Assembly (NCBI GenBank): GCA_910579225.1
Contig: CAJTTI010000007.1
Coordinates: 70,614-93,416, forward strand
Direction: 5' to 3'
DNA length: 22,803 nt
DNA from: an uncultured Lachnospiraceae bacterium
GTDB taxonomy: Bacteria; Bacillota; Clostridia; Lachnospirales; Lachnospiraceae
The position numbers and the translations under genes were made by a program. The notes beneath the pieces were generated by a model, which saw only the letters and a list, made by a program, of their open reading frames with translations, searched no databases and was not told where the DNA came from. Of this stretch, positions 7,580 through 14,777 are shown one piece after another. The stretch's first letter is position 1; each line of letters begins with the position of its first letter.

Positions 7580-7644
7580 TGCAATTGTGTCAGACTTTTC
7601 TCTTCAGTCACATGGCCATGTGTACTTTGCTTTGTCTGATTGCA
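7580..7644. promoter_or_regulatory. Nested dyad: candidate operator between divergent sorbitol genes
   Basis: A perfect 14-bp palindrome CACATGGCCATGTG (7609-7622) lies almost concentric with an outer inverted repeat. The outer arms are TGCAAT/ATTGCA (7580-7585, 7639-7644) and CAGAC/GTCTG (7591-7595, 7634-7638). The dyad lies about 70-110 bases upstream of the plus-strand -35 and within the leader of the minus-strand operon if its -10 is TAATAT (7649-7644). It could bind a dimeric regulator or form an RNA hairpin in the gutM leader. The cognate protein is unknown; the PRD regulator is the obvious candidate. Confidence 0.45.
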
Positions 7645-7691
7645 TATTACTCCATTTTTTAGTTAAAATTAATACATTCTTTTTCCTTTCG

Positions 7692-7720
7692 TTGGAAAAA
7701 AGCCGTAAATATGTTATATT
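7692..7720 (+). promoter_or_regulatory. Extended -10 promoter for the fused sorbitol permease
   Basis: TTGGAA (7692-7697), a 17-base spacer and TATATT (7715-7720) with a TG at 7712-7713 form an extended -10 sigma-A promoter. Transcription would start near 7727, about 34 bases before the start codon at 7761. Confidence 0.65.
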
Positions 7721-7760
7721 GGGATTGTCAAAAAAATATCAGATTAGGAGAATTGTCTGT

Positions 7761-9314
7761 ATGACAAATACATTAGATCAATTGATTCACCTTTTTTCAA
7801 ATATGTTTTCGTATGGGGGAGAATTTCTGATTTCCTGGTGCAGAAACCTGATTCCCACCATTTTCATGGTACTGATTCTGACCAACACGCTTATCCGCCT
7901 GGTTCCTGACCGGTTTATAGAGAAAGCAGCAGAGGCAGCCTCCAGGCATCTGCTGCTGAAATATATGCTGATCCCTTTTTTCGGCGCCATCTTCTTATGT
8001 AATCCTTCTGTTCTCACTCTTGGTCGTTTTATGCCTGAAAAAGATAAACCCTCCTATTTTGCATGCGCCTCCTTTTTCTGCCACACCAGCAGTGGTATTT
8101 TTCCTCACATCAACTCTGCCGAACTCTTTATCTGGCTTGGCATTGCCCATGGAGTTGAGATACTGGGATACTCTGTCTATCCGCTGGCCATCCGCTACCT
8201 GATTGCCGGTCTCCTGGCCAACCTGATCTGCGGAATTGTAACAGACTGGACGACTGTCTACTACTGTAAAAAGATGCACCTGACGCTTTCCCATACACCG
8301 GACTATGATAAGCCTTCTCCCCAAGACACTGTGCAGACCAGTATGAACTCCTCTTCTACAGAACCATTCTGGCACGAGATCCATATTTCTGCCGGCAAAA
8401 GCGGTTACGGCGGACCTTTGACTGTAAAACCGGACGGAAAACGCAATAAACTGATCTACGTAACCAGCGGCGGAATCAAACCGGAAATTGTAGATAAAAT
8501 CGAACGGCTCACCGGATGCGTTTCGGTAAACGGCTTCTCAAATCCGGTCCCGGACGAAGAAGTTTTCCTGGCTGTCATTGACTGTGGCGGCACGCTGCGT
8601 TGCGGAATCTATCCCAAGAAACAGATTCCCACAATTAATATTCTGCCCACTGGAAAAAGCGGGCCGCTGGCCCGCTATATGACAGAAGATCTCTATGTAT
8701 CTGACGTCACTTTAGATTGTATTCATTCTGCAGAAGGTCCGTCAGAAGACCCGGATTCAAAAAACAGGGACATTATACAGTATCTCTTCCGATTCTGGAA
8801 TCATTTCCTTCCAGGTGTCGGAAAAGGCTGCCACCTGTTCTACAAAGCATCACAGGACAGTGTCCGCACGATTCTGTATACTTTGCTGCCGCTCATGGGA
8901 TTCGTCTCTCTTTTCACAGCAGCAGTGGAATGTTCCGGCCTTAATTTATGGATTGCCGAAAAACTTACTTTCCTGTCCTCTAATATTCTGGGACTTTTTC
9001 TACTGGGCGGCATCATTTCCTTTCCTCTGCTTTCGCCGGTCCTCGCCCCCGGAGCTATCATAGCCCAGATCACCGGAACCATCATCGGAACACAGATCGG
9101 CAGCGGTATACTCCCGGTTTCACTGGCACTGCCGGCTCTGTTTGCAGTGAACACCCAGGCTGCCTGCGATTTTATACCTGTGGGTCTTGGACTGGCAGAC
9201 GCAAAAGAAGACACCATCAAAGTCGGCGTTTCCTCTGTGCTTACATCCCGGTTCCTCACCAGTTTTGTCCGTATCCTGATCGCATGGCTGTTCAGTATCC
9301 ATCTTTATGCTTAA
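7761..9314 (+). CDS. Single-chain PTS glucitol/sorbitol IIC2-IIBC permease (SrlA-SrlE fusion)
   Basis: This 517-residue protein joins the two halves encoded separately by the divergent operon. Residues 1-175 match SrlA (FLCNPSVLTLGRFMPEKDKPSYF, HTSSGIFPHIN, PLAIRYLIAGLL). A polar linker at about 176-200 follows. Residues 200-320 are the IIB domain with Cys275 in VIDCGGTLRCGIYP, and 350-517 the remaining IIC region ending in CDFIPVGLGLADAKEDTIKVG. The frame is also open upstream to 7560, but ATG at 7761 is chosen because the SrlA similarity begins there, AGGAG lies ten bases before it, and the promoter lies between. No IIA is encoded with it, so it must share the srlB product or use another IIA. 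It has its own promoter, and a hairpin follows its stop codon. It may take a different hexitol or serve as a regulated second permease. Confidence 0.88.
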   Translation: MTNTLDQLIHLFSNMFSYGGEFLISWCRNLIPTIFMVLILTNTLIRLVPDRFIEKAAEAASRHLLLKYMLIPFFGAIFLCNPSVLTLGRFMPEKDKPSYFACASFFCHTSSGIFPHINSAELFIWLGIAHGVEILGYSVYPLAIRYLIAGLLANLICGIVTDWTTVYYCKKMHLTLSHTPDYDKPSPQDTVQTSMNSSSTEPFWHEIHISAGKSGYGGPLTVKPDGKRNKLIYVTSGGIKPEIVDKIERLTGCVSVNGFSNPVPDEEVFLAVIDCGGTLRCGIYPKKQIPTINILPTGKSGPLARYMTEDLYVSDVTLDCIHSAEGPSEDPDSKNRDIIQYLFRFWNHFLPGVGKGCHLFYKASQDSVRTILYTLLPLMGFVSLFTAAVECSGLNLWIAEKLTFLSSNILGLFLLGGIISFPLLSPVLAPGAIIAQITGTIIGTQIGSGILPVSLALPALFAVNTQAACDFIPVGLGLADAKEDTIKVGVSSVLTSRFLTSFVRILIAWLFSIHLYA

Positions 9315-9344
9315 AAGGGAGACCCTTTTGAATGGTCTCCCCCT
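9315..9344. terminator. Bidirectional terminator between convergent genes
   Basis: GGGAGACC (9317-9324) and GGTCTCCC (9334-9341) form a perfect 8-bp stem with a nine-base loop. Read on the minus strand it ends in TTTT and would stop the response-regulator transcript. On the plus strand the following tract is C-rich (CCTTTCC), so it may be a weaker stop for the permease transcript. Confidence 0.7.
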
Positions 9345-9347
9345 TTC

Positions 9348-10022
9348 CTATCCTTCGAATTTATAACCCATACCCCAGATAGTTTTAATCATCTCACCTT
9401 TATCGCCCAACTTATTCCGAAGCTTCTTCACATGTGTATCAATGGTTCTGGCATCTCCAAAATAATCATAATTCCATACATGGTTCAAAATCTTCTCTCT
9501 TGACAAAGCAAGTCCCTTGTTTTCCATAAAATAGGACAGCAATTCGAATTCCTTATAACTCAGTTCCATATCCTTTCCGTCAATCTTCACCTGATGGGCC
9601 GCTTTATTTAACTCAATACCCCCCGCTTCCAGCACATCCTCACTGGCCAACGGATTTGCCCGCCTGAGAGTCGCCTCTACCCTTGCCACCAGAATCTTCG
9701 GGCTGAAAGGTTTGGTAATATATTCATCCACTCCCAACTCAAATCCCTGAAGCTCGTCCTGCTCGTCGCCTTTCGCTGTCAGCATAATGATCGGGACTTT
9801 CGAATAACGGCGAATCTCCCGGCATACCTGCCAACCGTCCATTTTCGGCATCATCACATCCAGGATCACCAGGGCAGTGTCCTTCTGTGCAAAGAAAAGA
9901 TCCAGTGCCTCTTCTCCGTCTCCTGCCTCCATCACTTCATAATTTTGTTTTACAAGGAAATCCCGAACCAGCTTACGCATACGGCCTTCATCATCCACCA
10001 CCAGAATCTTCAGCTTTTCCAT
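9348..10022 (-). CDS. OmpR/PhoB-type response regulator, orphan
   Basis: From the chosen ATG the product is 224 residues. The receiver domain (1-118) has acidic residues Asp10/Asp11, the phosphoacceptor Asp55 (VILDVMMPKMDG), Thr82 and Lys104 (ITKPFS). A winged-helix DNA-binding domain (about 130-222) contains LSYKEFELLSYF, RTIDTHVKKLRNKLG and IKTIWGMGYKFEG. The frame could begin 11 codons earlier, but ATG at 10022 has AGAGGA eight bases upstream and is where the receiver fold starts. There is no adjacent histidine kinase in the operon arrangement; the nearest is the hybrid kinase at 11180-13738, beyond an unrelated gene. The promoter region carries a dyad that could be its own binding site. 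Confidence 0.9.
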   Translation of the reverse strand: MEKLKILVVDDEGRMRKLVRDFLVKQNYEVMEAGDGEEALDLFFAQKDTALVILDVMMPKMDGWQVCREIRRYSKVPIIMLTAKGDEQDELQGFELGVDEYITKPFSPKILVARVEATLRRANPLASEDVLEAGGIELNKAAHQVKIDGKDMELSYKEFELLSYFMENKGLALSREKILNHVWNYDYFGDARTIDTHVKKLRNKLGDKGEMIKTIWGMGYKFEG

Positions 10023-10057
10023 ACTGTACATCCTCTTCATTCCTATATATTGCAATG

Positions 10058-10093
10058 ATTATAACAATAATTTATGTTCGTTTTGTGAACGAA
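10058..10093 (-). promoter_or_regulatory. Response-regulator promoter with overlapping dyad
   Basis: A perfect TATAAT (10063-10058 on the minus strand) has only a poor -35 (ACAAAA at 17-base spacing). That -35 lies inside the inverted repeat TTCGTT-N5-AACGAA (10077-10093). A weak -35 under a dyad is what one expects for a promoter controlled by a bound activator or repressor. Self-regulation by the encoded regulator is an inference. Confidence 0.5.
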
Positions 10094-10232
10094 TCCGGGC
10101 AGCTCTTCTTATTTATCTGAAAAATACGGCGATATATAAAAATATATCTTTATTAAATGGCTTATGTATCATTGTTACAAATATTTCAGAAACTGTTTCG
10201 ACCAGTTCTCAGCAAAAAGGGGGGATTACTAT

Positions 10233-11126
10233 ATGAATATCACTATGATCAGTTCTCTGAATACCTATACAAAAAATATGAAAATGCAGATGAAATGGAA
10301 GCAGCGGAAATCCTCCGGAGATTACACATCCAAAGGCAACTCGGAAAATCTTACCGCCACCGAAAGGCTTTTAAGAGACCAGCGCGAAAAAGCGGCGGAG
10401 CTCATGAAGCAGAATACTTCCTCTGTCTCCAAACAACAGATTGATATGAAAATACGGTCAGGAAAGCGTCTGTCTGCTGCAGAGATGCAATATCTGAAGG
10501 AAAACGACCCACAGACTTACGAGAAGGCAAAACAGATTGAGCTGGAACGCCAGGCTTATGAACGGGAGCTGAAACAGTGTAAAACCAAAGAAGAAGTACA
10601 ACGGGTCAAATTCAGTCACGCTGCTGCCTCTCTGGCCACAGTCAAAGAAACCGACACCAATCCCAATATTCCCGAAGGTGCCAAACTGGCGATTATTACA
10701 CAGGAACTGGCTAAAACCAATGCTCTGGGAGATGCTGAAAGAGCCTTCCTTCAAAGTGGAGAATATCGGTCACTGCCAAGTGAAAATGAGCAGATAAAAG
10801 CAGAAAAAGATCTGAAAAAGGCAGAAGAAGCAGAAAAAGGCATTGATGATAAGACCAATGACACACCAGAAGAAGTTGCCGATTCTGTCAATGAAGAAGC
10901 CGCTGCAGAAACCGTGGAAGAGAATGCAGATATTCAGGAAAAAGCCCCCTCGGAAGCAGAGATCAAAGCTGCAAAAGAGGTTATTTCCGGCAAAAAAATC
11001 ACCCGGATGGAGGCAGAAGTTACTCCTGAAGCAAGAAAAGTCCGCCGTGCCAGAGCACAGGCCGCATATGCCCGAACTGCTTATACCGGAGAGGCTTCCG
11101 GTTCTGTAGACATTAAAATAACATAA
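10233..11126 (+). CDS. Unrecognised alanine/glutamate/lysine-rich protein (297 aa)
   Basis: I do not recognise this family. ATG at 10233 is chosen because a strong AAGGGGGG site lies about nine bases upstream; the frame is open to 10164. The N-terminus (MNITMISSLNTYTKNMKMQM) is not a signal peptide and no membrane segment is seen. Residues 40-140 are highly charged and predicted helical, with a distinctive stretch SGKRLSAAEMQYLKENDP followed by TYEKAKQIELERQAYERELK. A middle part, 140-195, has KLAIITQELAKTNALGDAERAF. An acidic low-complexity segment (about 200-255, rich in Glu and Ala) precedes a basic end (about 270-285, EARKVRRARAQAAYARTAYTG). The gene stands alone between the divergent response regulator and a terminator. 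The 70 or so bases just before the start hold AT-rich tracts but no clear promoter. Confidence 0.8.
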   Translation: MNITMISSLNTYTKNMKMQMKWKQRKSSGDYTSKGNSENLTATERLLRDQREKAAELMKQNTSSVSKQQIDMKIRSGKRLSAAEMQYLKENDPQTYEKAKQIELERQAYERELKQCKTKEEVQRVKFSHAAASLATVKETDTNPNIPEGAKLAIITQELAKTNALGDAERAFLQSGEYRSLPSENEQIKAEKDLKKAEEAEKGIDDKTNDTPEEVADSVNEEAAAETVEENADIQEKAPSEAEIKAAKEVISGKKITRMEAEVTPEARKVRRARAQAAYARTAYTGEASGSVDIKIT

Positions 11127-11135
11127 ATATCCCAT

Positions 11136-11171
11136 GAAAAAGCGCCGATCCATCAGAATCAGCGCTTTTTC
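11136..11171. terminator. Bidirectional intrinsic terminator
   Basis: GAAAAAGCGC (11136-11145) and GCGCTTTTTC (11162-11171) form a perfect 10-bp stem with a 16-base loop. A-tracts and T-tracts form the base of the stem, so it can end both the plus-strand unknown gene and the convergent histidine-kinase transcript. Confidence 0.8.
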
Positions 11172-11179
11172 CAGTATTT

Positions 11180-13738
11180 TTAATCCTTAGAGCCCCCATG
11201 TCTCTGCTCTATATATTTCTCCAGCAGATGCATGACTTCTGGCACATCAATGGGTTTCGCCACATGCGCATCCATACCGCAGTCCAGACACCGCTTCACA
11301 TCTTCTGAAAATGCATCCGCAGTCATAGCTATAATTGGGATATTCGCATCTTTCCGTTGCAGTTCGCGAATCGCCCACGCTGCTTCATATCCAGTCATCA
11401 CCGGCATCCTTATATCCATAAGAATTGCATCATAGTATCCTTCCGCCGATTGCTGGAACTTCTCCACGCAGACTTGTCCATTCTCCGCACGCTCCAGTTC
11501 CAGTCCCTCTTCATGGAGCAGCTCTTCCGCGATCTCCCAATTCAGGTCATTATCTTCTGCAAGCAAAATCCTTTTGCCTGTCAAATCCGGGTGCTGAACC
11601 GCAGGTAACGGCAACTCCTCTTCCTGTCCTGCATATTGCCGCAGCCCATAGAATAATGTGGATTTAAACAAGGGTTTACATATAAAACCATTGACTCCTG
11701 CCTCCCGCGCCTCTTTCTCAATCTCACCCCAGTCATAGGCAGATATCAGAAGGATGGGGATATTCTCTCCAAGCTGTTCCCGGATTTTTTTCGCAGTCCT
11801 GACCCCGTCCATCCCGGGCAGTTTCCAGTCCAAAAGAATCACATGGTAATCCCTGTGCTCCTCATGACGCTTCTTCACCAGTTCAAGCGCACTTTCTCCA
11901 TCCAGCGTCCACTCTGCCTTTACTCCGATGGAATTCAGTGCATCTACTGTACTCCGGCAAAGCTGCTCATCATCATCCACTACCAGCATGTTCCAGTCCG
12001 GCAGCACCATATCCACCTCAGGTACATCTGCCTGCTCCAGATCCAGAATCACATGAAACTTCGTGCCTTTTCCCTGCTCGCTCTCAACCTCTATCGTTCC
12101 GTCCATGGCATCCACGATATACTTTGTAATCGCCATTCCAAGCCCGGTCCCCTGAGTTTTGCGCACACGAGCACTGTCTTCACGGGTAAAAGAATCAAAG
12201 ATTTTTTCTTTAAATTCCGGAGTCATGCCGATACCATTATCTGTCACCCACAGATGAACCCGTACATAAGCACTTCCTTTCAGGGAAGGTTCTTCACTGA
12301 CAGATACGCGGATGGCACCTTCTTCCGGAGTAAATTTAATGGCATTAGACAGGAAATTCAGCAGAATCTGATTCAAACGCACGCTGTCACAATACACATT
12401 TTCCGCAAAAATATCATGTATGGATACTTCAAATTTCTGCTGCTTCGCCTTGATCTGCGGCTGAACAATACTGACGATGCTTTCCATGGCTTCTCTTAAA
12501 GAAACCTGATCCATGTTCAGCGTCATCTTACCACTCTCGATCTTAGACATGTCCAGTACATCATTGATCAGTCCCAGGAGGTGTTTACTGGACAGAGTGA
12601 TCTTCCTCAGACAGTTCTGAACCTGTTTTCTGTCATCAATATTCGCAGTTGCAATGGCTGTCATACCCACAATGGCATTCATAGGCGTACGGATATCATG
12701 ACTCATATTAGAAAGGAATTCACTCTTTGCTTTATTCGCATAGACAGCCTCTTTACGTGCTTCCTCCACTTCTTTTAGCTGTTTTCTGGTAAGTCCAAAA
12801 TATTTGAAAAAGATCAAAAGCAGAGAAAACAGAATTGTAGCACAGCTTATAACCGCCATGACCCCCCAAAGTCCACTCAGCTTCTGAACAGCCTCGTCCA
12901 GATAACCATATGGCATAATCGTAACCAGATACCATTCCGAATAAGGAAGAGCCGTACAGTACAGATGACGCCTCTCAGAACCAATCTTCAGCACAACCGA
13001 ATAGTCTTCTCTTACGCTCATGGCTGACTTCAGTCCATTCACATACTGTTCTGCATCTGTTCCGCCCAAATCGTCAAAGATAGACCGGATCCGATCAAAA
13101 TAATTCTCCCGGAACGCATCTCCGCTGCGGATTACGAAGCTCCCATCCCGGCGAATAATATGAGAATATACCAAAGATTCTTCTTCATCCAGAAAAAGCA
13201 CTTCCTGAATATATTCAACCGGCAGTCCCGCTATAATAGCTGTGCACTCTCCGCCTTCCATATTATAATCCGCAGATACTCCCAGAAGCACCACTTTCTC
13301 CCCGGAAATATCACTTCCTACCGCGATCTTACTCTCTCCATTGTTTAGAGATGTCAGAAACGGTTCCGGATCAAGAACCGTCAGGTTATCTCCATAGAGC
13401 ATATCAAATTCTCCATCCCGGGAATAAAACCCAAGATGATCAAATTCTCTTACTTCCGCAGCATAAGCAAGTCCCTGCCGCAATTCTTCATCTGTTCTGC
13501 TGCCTGGTTGAAAATCTTCCACCATAGTTTTCAGCTGAGATAAACGTAATTCCATCGTTGTTCCAAAATGCATGGAAATCCGCTCATTCATACCTGACAT
13601 ATAGATGGTACCAACCTCACTGATCGTATCAAAGCTCTTTTGATTCATATAGACTGCCAGAAAACCGAAGATCATAACACAAAGAGCAGACACAGAAGCA
13701 ACACTGATCTTCAAAAATCGTATGGGTCCTTTATTCAC
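11180..13738 (-). CDS. Membrane hybrid histidine kinase with two receiver domains
   Basis: The 852-residue product has a membrane segment at about 9-31, an extracytoplasmic sensor region at 32-287 that looks Cache-like, and a second membrane segment at 291-315. HisKA follows with His347 (NMSHDIRTPMNAI). The ATPase domain has Asn465 (NFLSNAIKF), DNGIGM at 500-505 and GTGLGM at 530-535. Receiver 1 has Asp588-590, Asp637 and Lys688. Receiver 2 has Glu728/Asp729, Asp775 (MDIRMPVMTGYEA) and Lys828. Both receivers look functional. The start is GTG at 13738, seven bases after GGAGGTG. It follows the HPt gene by 41 bases in the same direction, so phosphate should pass His to Asp to HPt-His. No DNA-binding or enzymatic output domain is attached, so the final target is elsewhere. 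The signal sensed is unknown. Confidence 0.92.
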   Translation of the reverse strand: MNKGPIRFLKISVASVSALCVMIFGFLAVYMNQKSFDTISEVGTIYMSGMNERISMHFGTTMELRLSQLKTMVEDFQPGSRTDEELRQGLAYAAEVREFDHLGFYSRDGEFDMLYGDNLTVLDPEPFLTSLNNGESKIAVGSDISGEKVVLLGVSADYNMEGGECTAIIAGLPVEYIQEVLFLDEEESLVYSHIIRRDGSFVIRSGDAFRENYFDRIRSIFDDLGGTDAEQYVNGLKSAMSVREDYSVVLKIGSERRHLYCTALPYSEWYLVTIMPYGYLDEAVQKLSGLWGVMAVISCATILFSLLLIFFKYFGLTRKQLKEVEEARKEAVYANKAKSEFLSNMSHDIRTPMNAIVGMTAIATANIDDRKQVQNCLRKITLSSKHLLGLINDVLDMSKIESGKMTLNMDQVSLREAMESIVSIVQPQIKAKQQKFEVSIHDIFAENVYCDSVRLNQILLNFLSNAIKFTPEEGAIRVSVSEEPSLKGSAYVRVHLWVTDNGIGMTPEFKEKIFDSFTREDSARVRKTQGTGLGMAITKYIVDAMDGTIEVESEQGKGTKFHVILDLEQADVPEVDMVLPDWNMLVVDDDEQLCRSTVDALNSIGVKAEWTLDGESALELVKKRHEEHRDYHVILLDWKLPGMDGVRTAKKIREQLGENIPILLISAYDWGEIEKEAREAGVNGFICKPLFKSTLFYGLRQYAGQEEELPLPAVQHPDLTGKRILLAEDNDLNWEIAEELLHEEGLELERAENGQVCVEKFQQSAEGYYDAILMDIRMPVMTGYEAAWAIRELQRKDANIPIIAMTADAFSEDVKRCLDCGMDAHVAKPIDVPEVMHLLEKYIEQRHGGSKD

Positions 13739-13779
13739 CCCACATCACCTCCACAGGTTCTCAGATATCAGACGACAGC

Positions 13780-14142
13780 TCAACCTTCTCCTTCTGCTTC
13801 CAGTATCCGAAGTGCTTCTGCAGTTTTTTCATAATCTTCTTTCACCTGTATCAGAAATGTCCCTGCTTCTTCGCTCCATCCATCCCGCAGAGCATCTGTC
13901 AGATGACTGCTGGACTCTCCAAGCTTTGTAAATCCAAGATTCTGACAAACTCCTTTTATGGTATGAGCAGCACGAAAAGCCTCTCCATAATTCTTCTCAT
14001 CCAGCGAACTTACAAGCAACTCATAGCTGGTATCTTTCAGAAATTTGAGCGCAAACTTCCGAACCATTTTTTCGCTGCGCAGACGGGAAAGCACACCTTC
14101 ATAATCTCCTTCAAAAGCTGCATAACATTCCTTCAAACTCAT
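13780..14142 (-). CDS. HPt phosphotransfer protein
   Basis: This is a 120-residue free-standing histidine phosphotransfer domain. The HPt signature AAHTIKGVCQNLGF places the phosphorylated histidine at His60, followed by helices with LGESSSHLTDALRDG as in other HPt bundles. The frame extends upstream to 14265, but ATG at 14142 is selected because AAGGAGA is nine bases before it and the HPt helix begins there. It precedes the hybrid kinase and presumably shuttles phosphate from a kinase receiver to a response regulator encoded elsewhere. I see no clear sigma-A promoter in the 158 bases between it and the tmRNA terminator. Confidence 0.88.
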   Translation of the reverse strand: MSLKECYAAFEGDYEGVLSRLRSEKMVRKFALKFLKDTSYELLVSSLDEKNYGEAFRAAHTIKGVCQNLGFTKLGESSSHLTDALRDGWSEEAGTFLIQVKEDYEKTAEALRILEAEGEG

Positions 14143-14300
14143 ACTTCTGTTCTCCTTTTCCCGCGACTGCCGATTCCCTACCTGTATCTGCCGGCTCCGC
14201 GTATCATCTAAAAATTTCCTGAAAAGAATTCTGCATACAGAACTTCTCTGCCTGCAGCAGTCCACATCTGCAGCATCATTCTTCTCCGCCGCAGTGCGAT

Positions 14301-14339
14301 AAAAGATGCCATGTGCCTTTTGATCAGGTACATGGCATC
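14301..14339 (-). terminator. Intrinsic terminator of tmRNA
   Basis: On the minus strand, six bases after the mature tmRNA end, GATGCCATGT and ACATGGCATC (14339-14330 and 14314-14305) form a perfect 10-bp stem followed by TTTT (14304-14301). It should end the ssrA transcript and separates it from the phosphorelay genes. Confidence 0.85.
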
Positions 14340-14344
14340 ATCAG

Positions 14345-14681
14345 TGGACCTGAGGGGAATCGAACCCCTGTCCGAAAGCCCATCCATTGCGGTATCTCCC
14401 ATCACAGCCGTTTCTTTACCATTCCCTTGGCCGTACGCCAGACGGCAGGCTTACAGCTTTAGTAGCTTCATCATACGCCCGCATGGGCAAAGCTTAGCAT
14501 GCGTCGTTTCCTGCATAAATGATGCCTGGGTCACAAGGTGCAGGTGCCCTGTGTCAGACAGCTGCCATTAGGCAGCGAGTGCTAAATTATCTTCAGCGTT
14601 TATATTTATGGTCGCACCTTACGCGGTGCCTTCGGATGGCTGCCCCAATTTCAAAACCCCCGTCGAAACCTTTACAAGCCC
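14345..14681 (-). ncRNA. ssrA: Transfer-messenger RNA (tmRNA)
   Basis: The tRNA-like end is clear. The 5' part GGGCTTG (14681-14675) pairs with the 3' acceptor strand CAGGTCC (14352-14346) using G-U pairs, followed by discriminator A at 14345. GGTTTCGAC, typical of tmRNA 5' ends, lies just inside, and the T-arm is AGGGG-TTCGATT-CCCCT. CCA is not encoded, since the genome continues with CTG, so it must be added. The mRNA-like part ends in codons for NAEDNLALAA and TAA (14600-14568). Length is about 337 without CCA, normal for the family. With SmpB it rescues stalled ribosomes and tags the peptide for proteolysis. It lies downstream of secG, rnr and smpB. Confidence 0.95.
14568..14600 (-). other. 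tmRNA tag reading frame
   Basis: Ten codons read N-A-E-D-N-L-A-L-A-A followed by TAA. The ALAA end is the usual degradation signal. The codon that resumes translation is not certain: the in-frame codons before AAC are ATA, AAT, ATA, ACC and GCG (14615), so a GCG resume codon would give a 15-residue tag. Confidence 0.75.
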
Positions 14682-14715
14682 GAAAAGGTGTAAAAGTAAA
14701 CGCTGGACAAAATTT

Positions 14716-14738
14716 TCCGTATCTTTATCTTATACGGA
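14716..14738 (-). repeat. Hairpin overlapping the tmRNA -10 region
   Basis: TCCGTAT (14716-14722) and ATACGGA (14732-14738) form a perfect 7-bp inverted repeat with a nine-base loop. On the minus strand AAAATTTTG follows. It may act as a leaky stop for smpB transcripts while sharing sequence with the tmRNA promoter. Confidence 0.5.
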
Positions 14739-14755
14739 GTCTCCATAAATGTCAA
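14727..14755 (-). promoter_or_regulatory. Promoter for tmRNA
   Basis: A perfect TTGACA (14755-14750) and TAAGAT (14732-14727) are separated by 17 bases, 46 bases before the mature 5' end. The primary transcript should start near 14720 and lose a leader of about 39 bases, presumably by RNase P. Confidence 0.75.
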
Positions 14756-14777
14756 GCAAAGATTTTCTCTCCTGCAG

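Noticed and set aside
7560..7760. Upstream extension of the fused permease by 67 codons
   Set aside because: It would cover the promoter and palindrome region. SrlA similarity begins at the ATG at 7761, which has a ribosome binding site.
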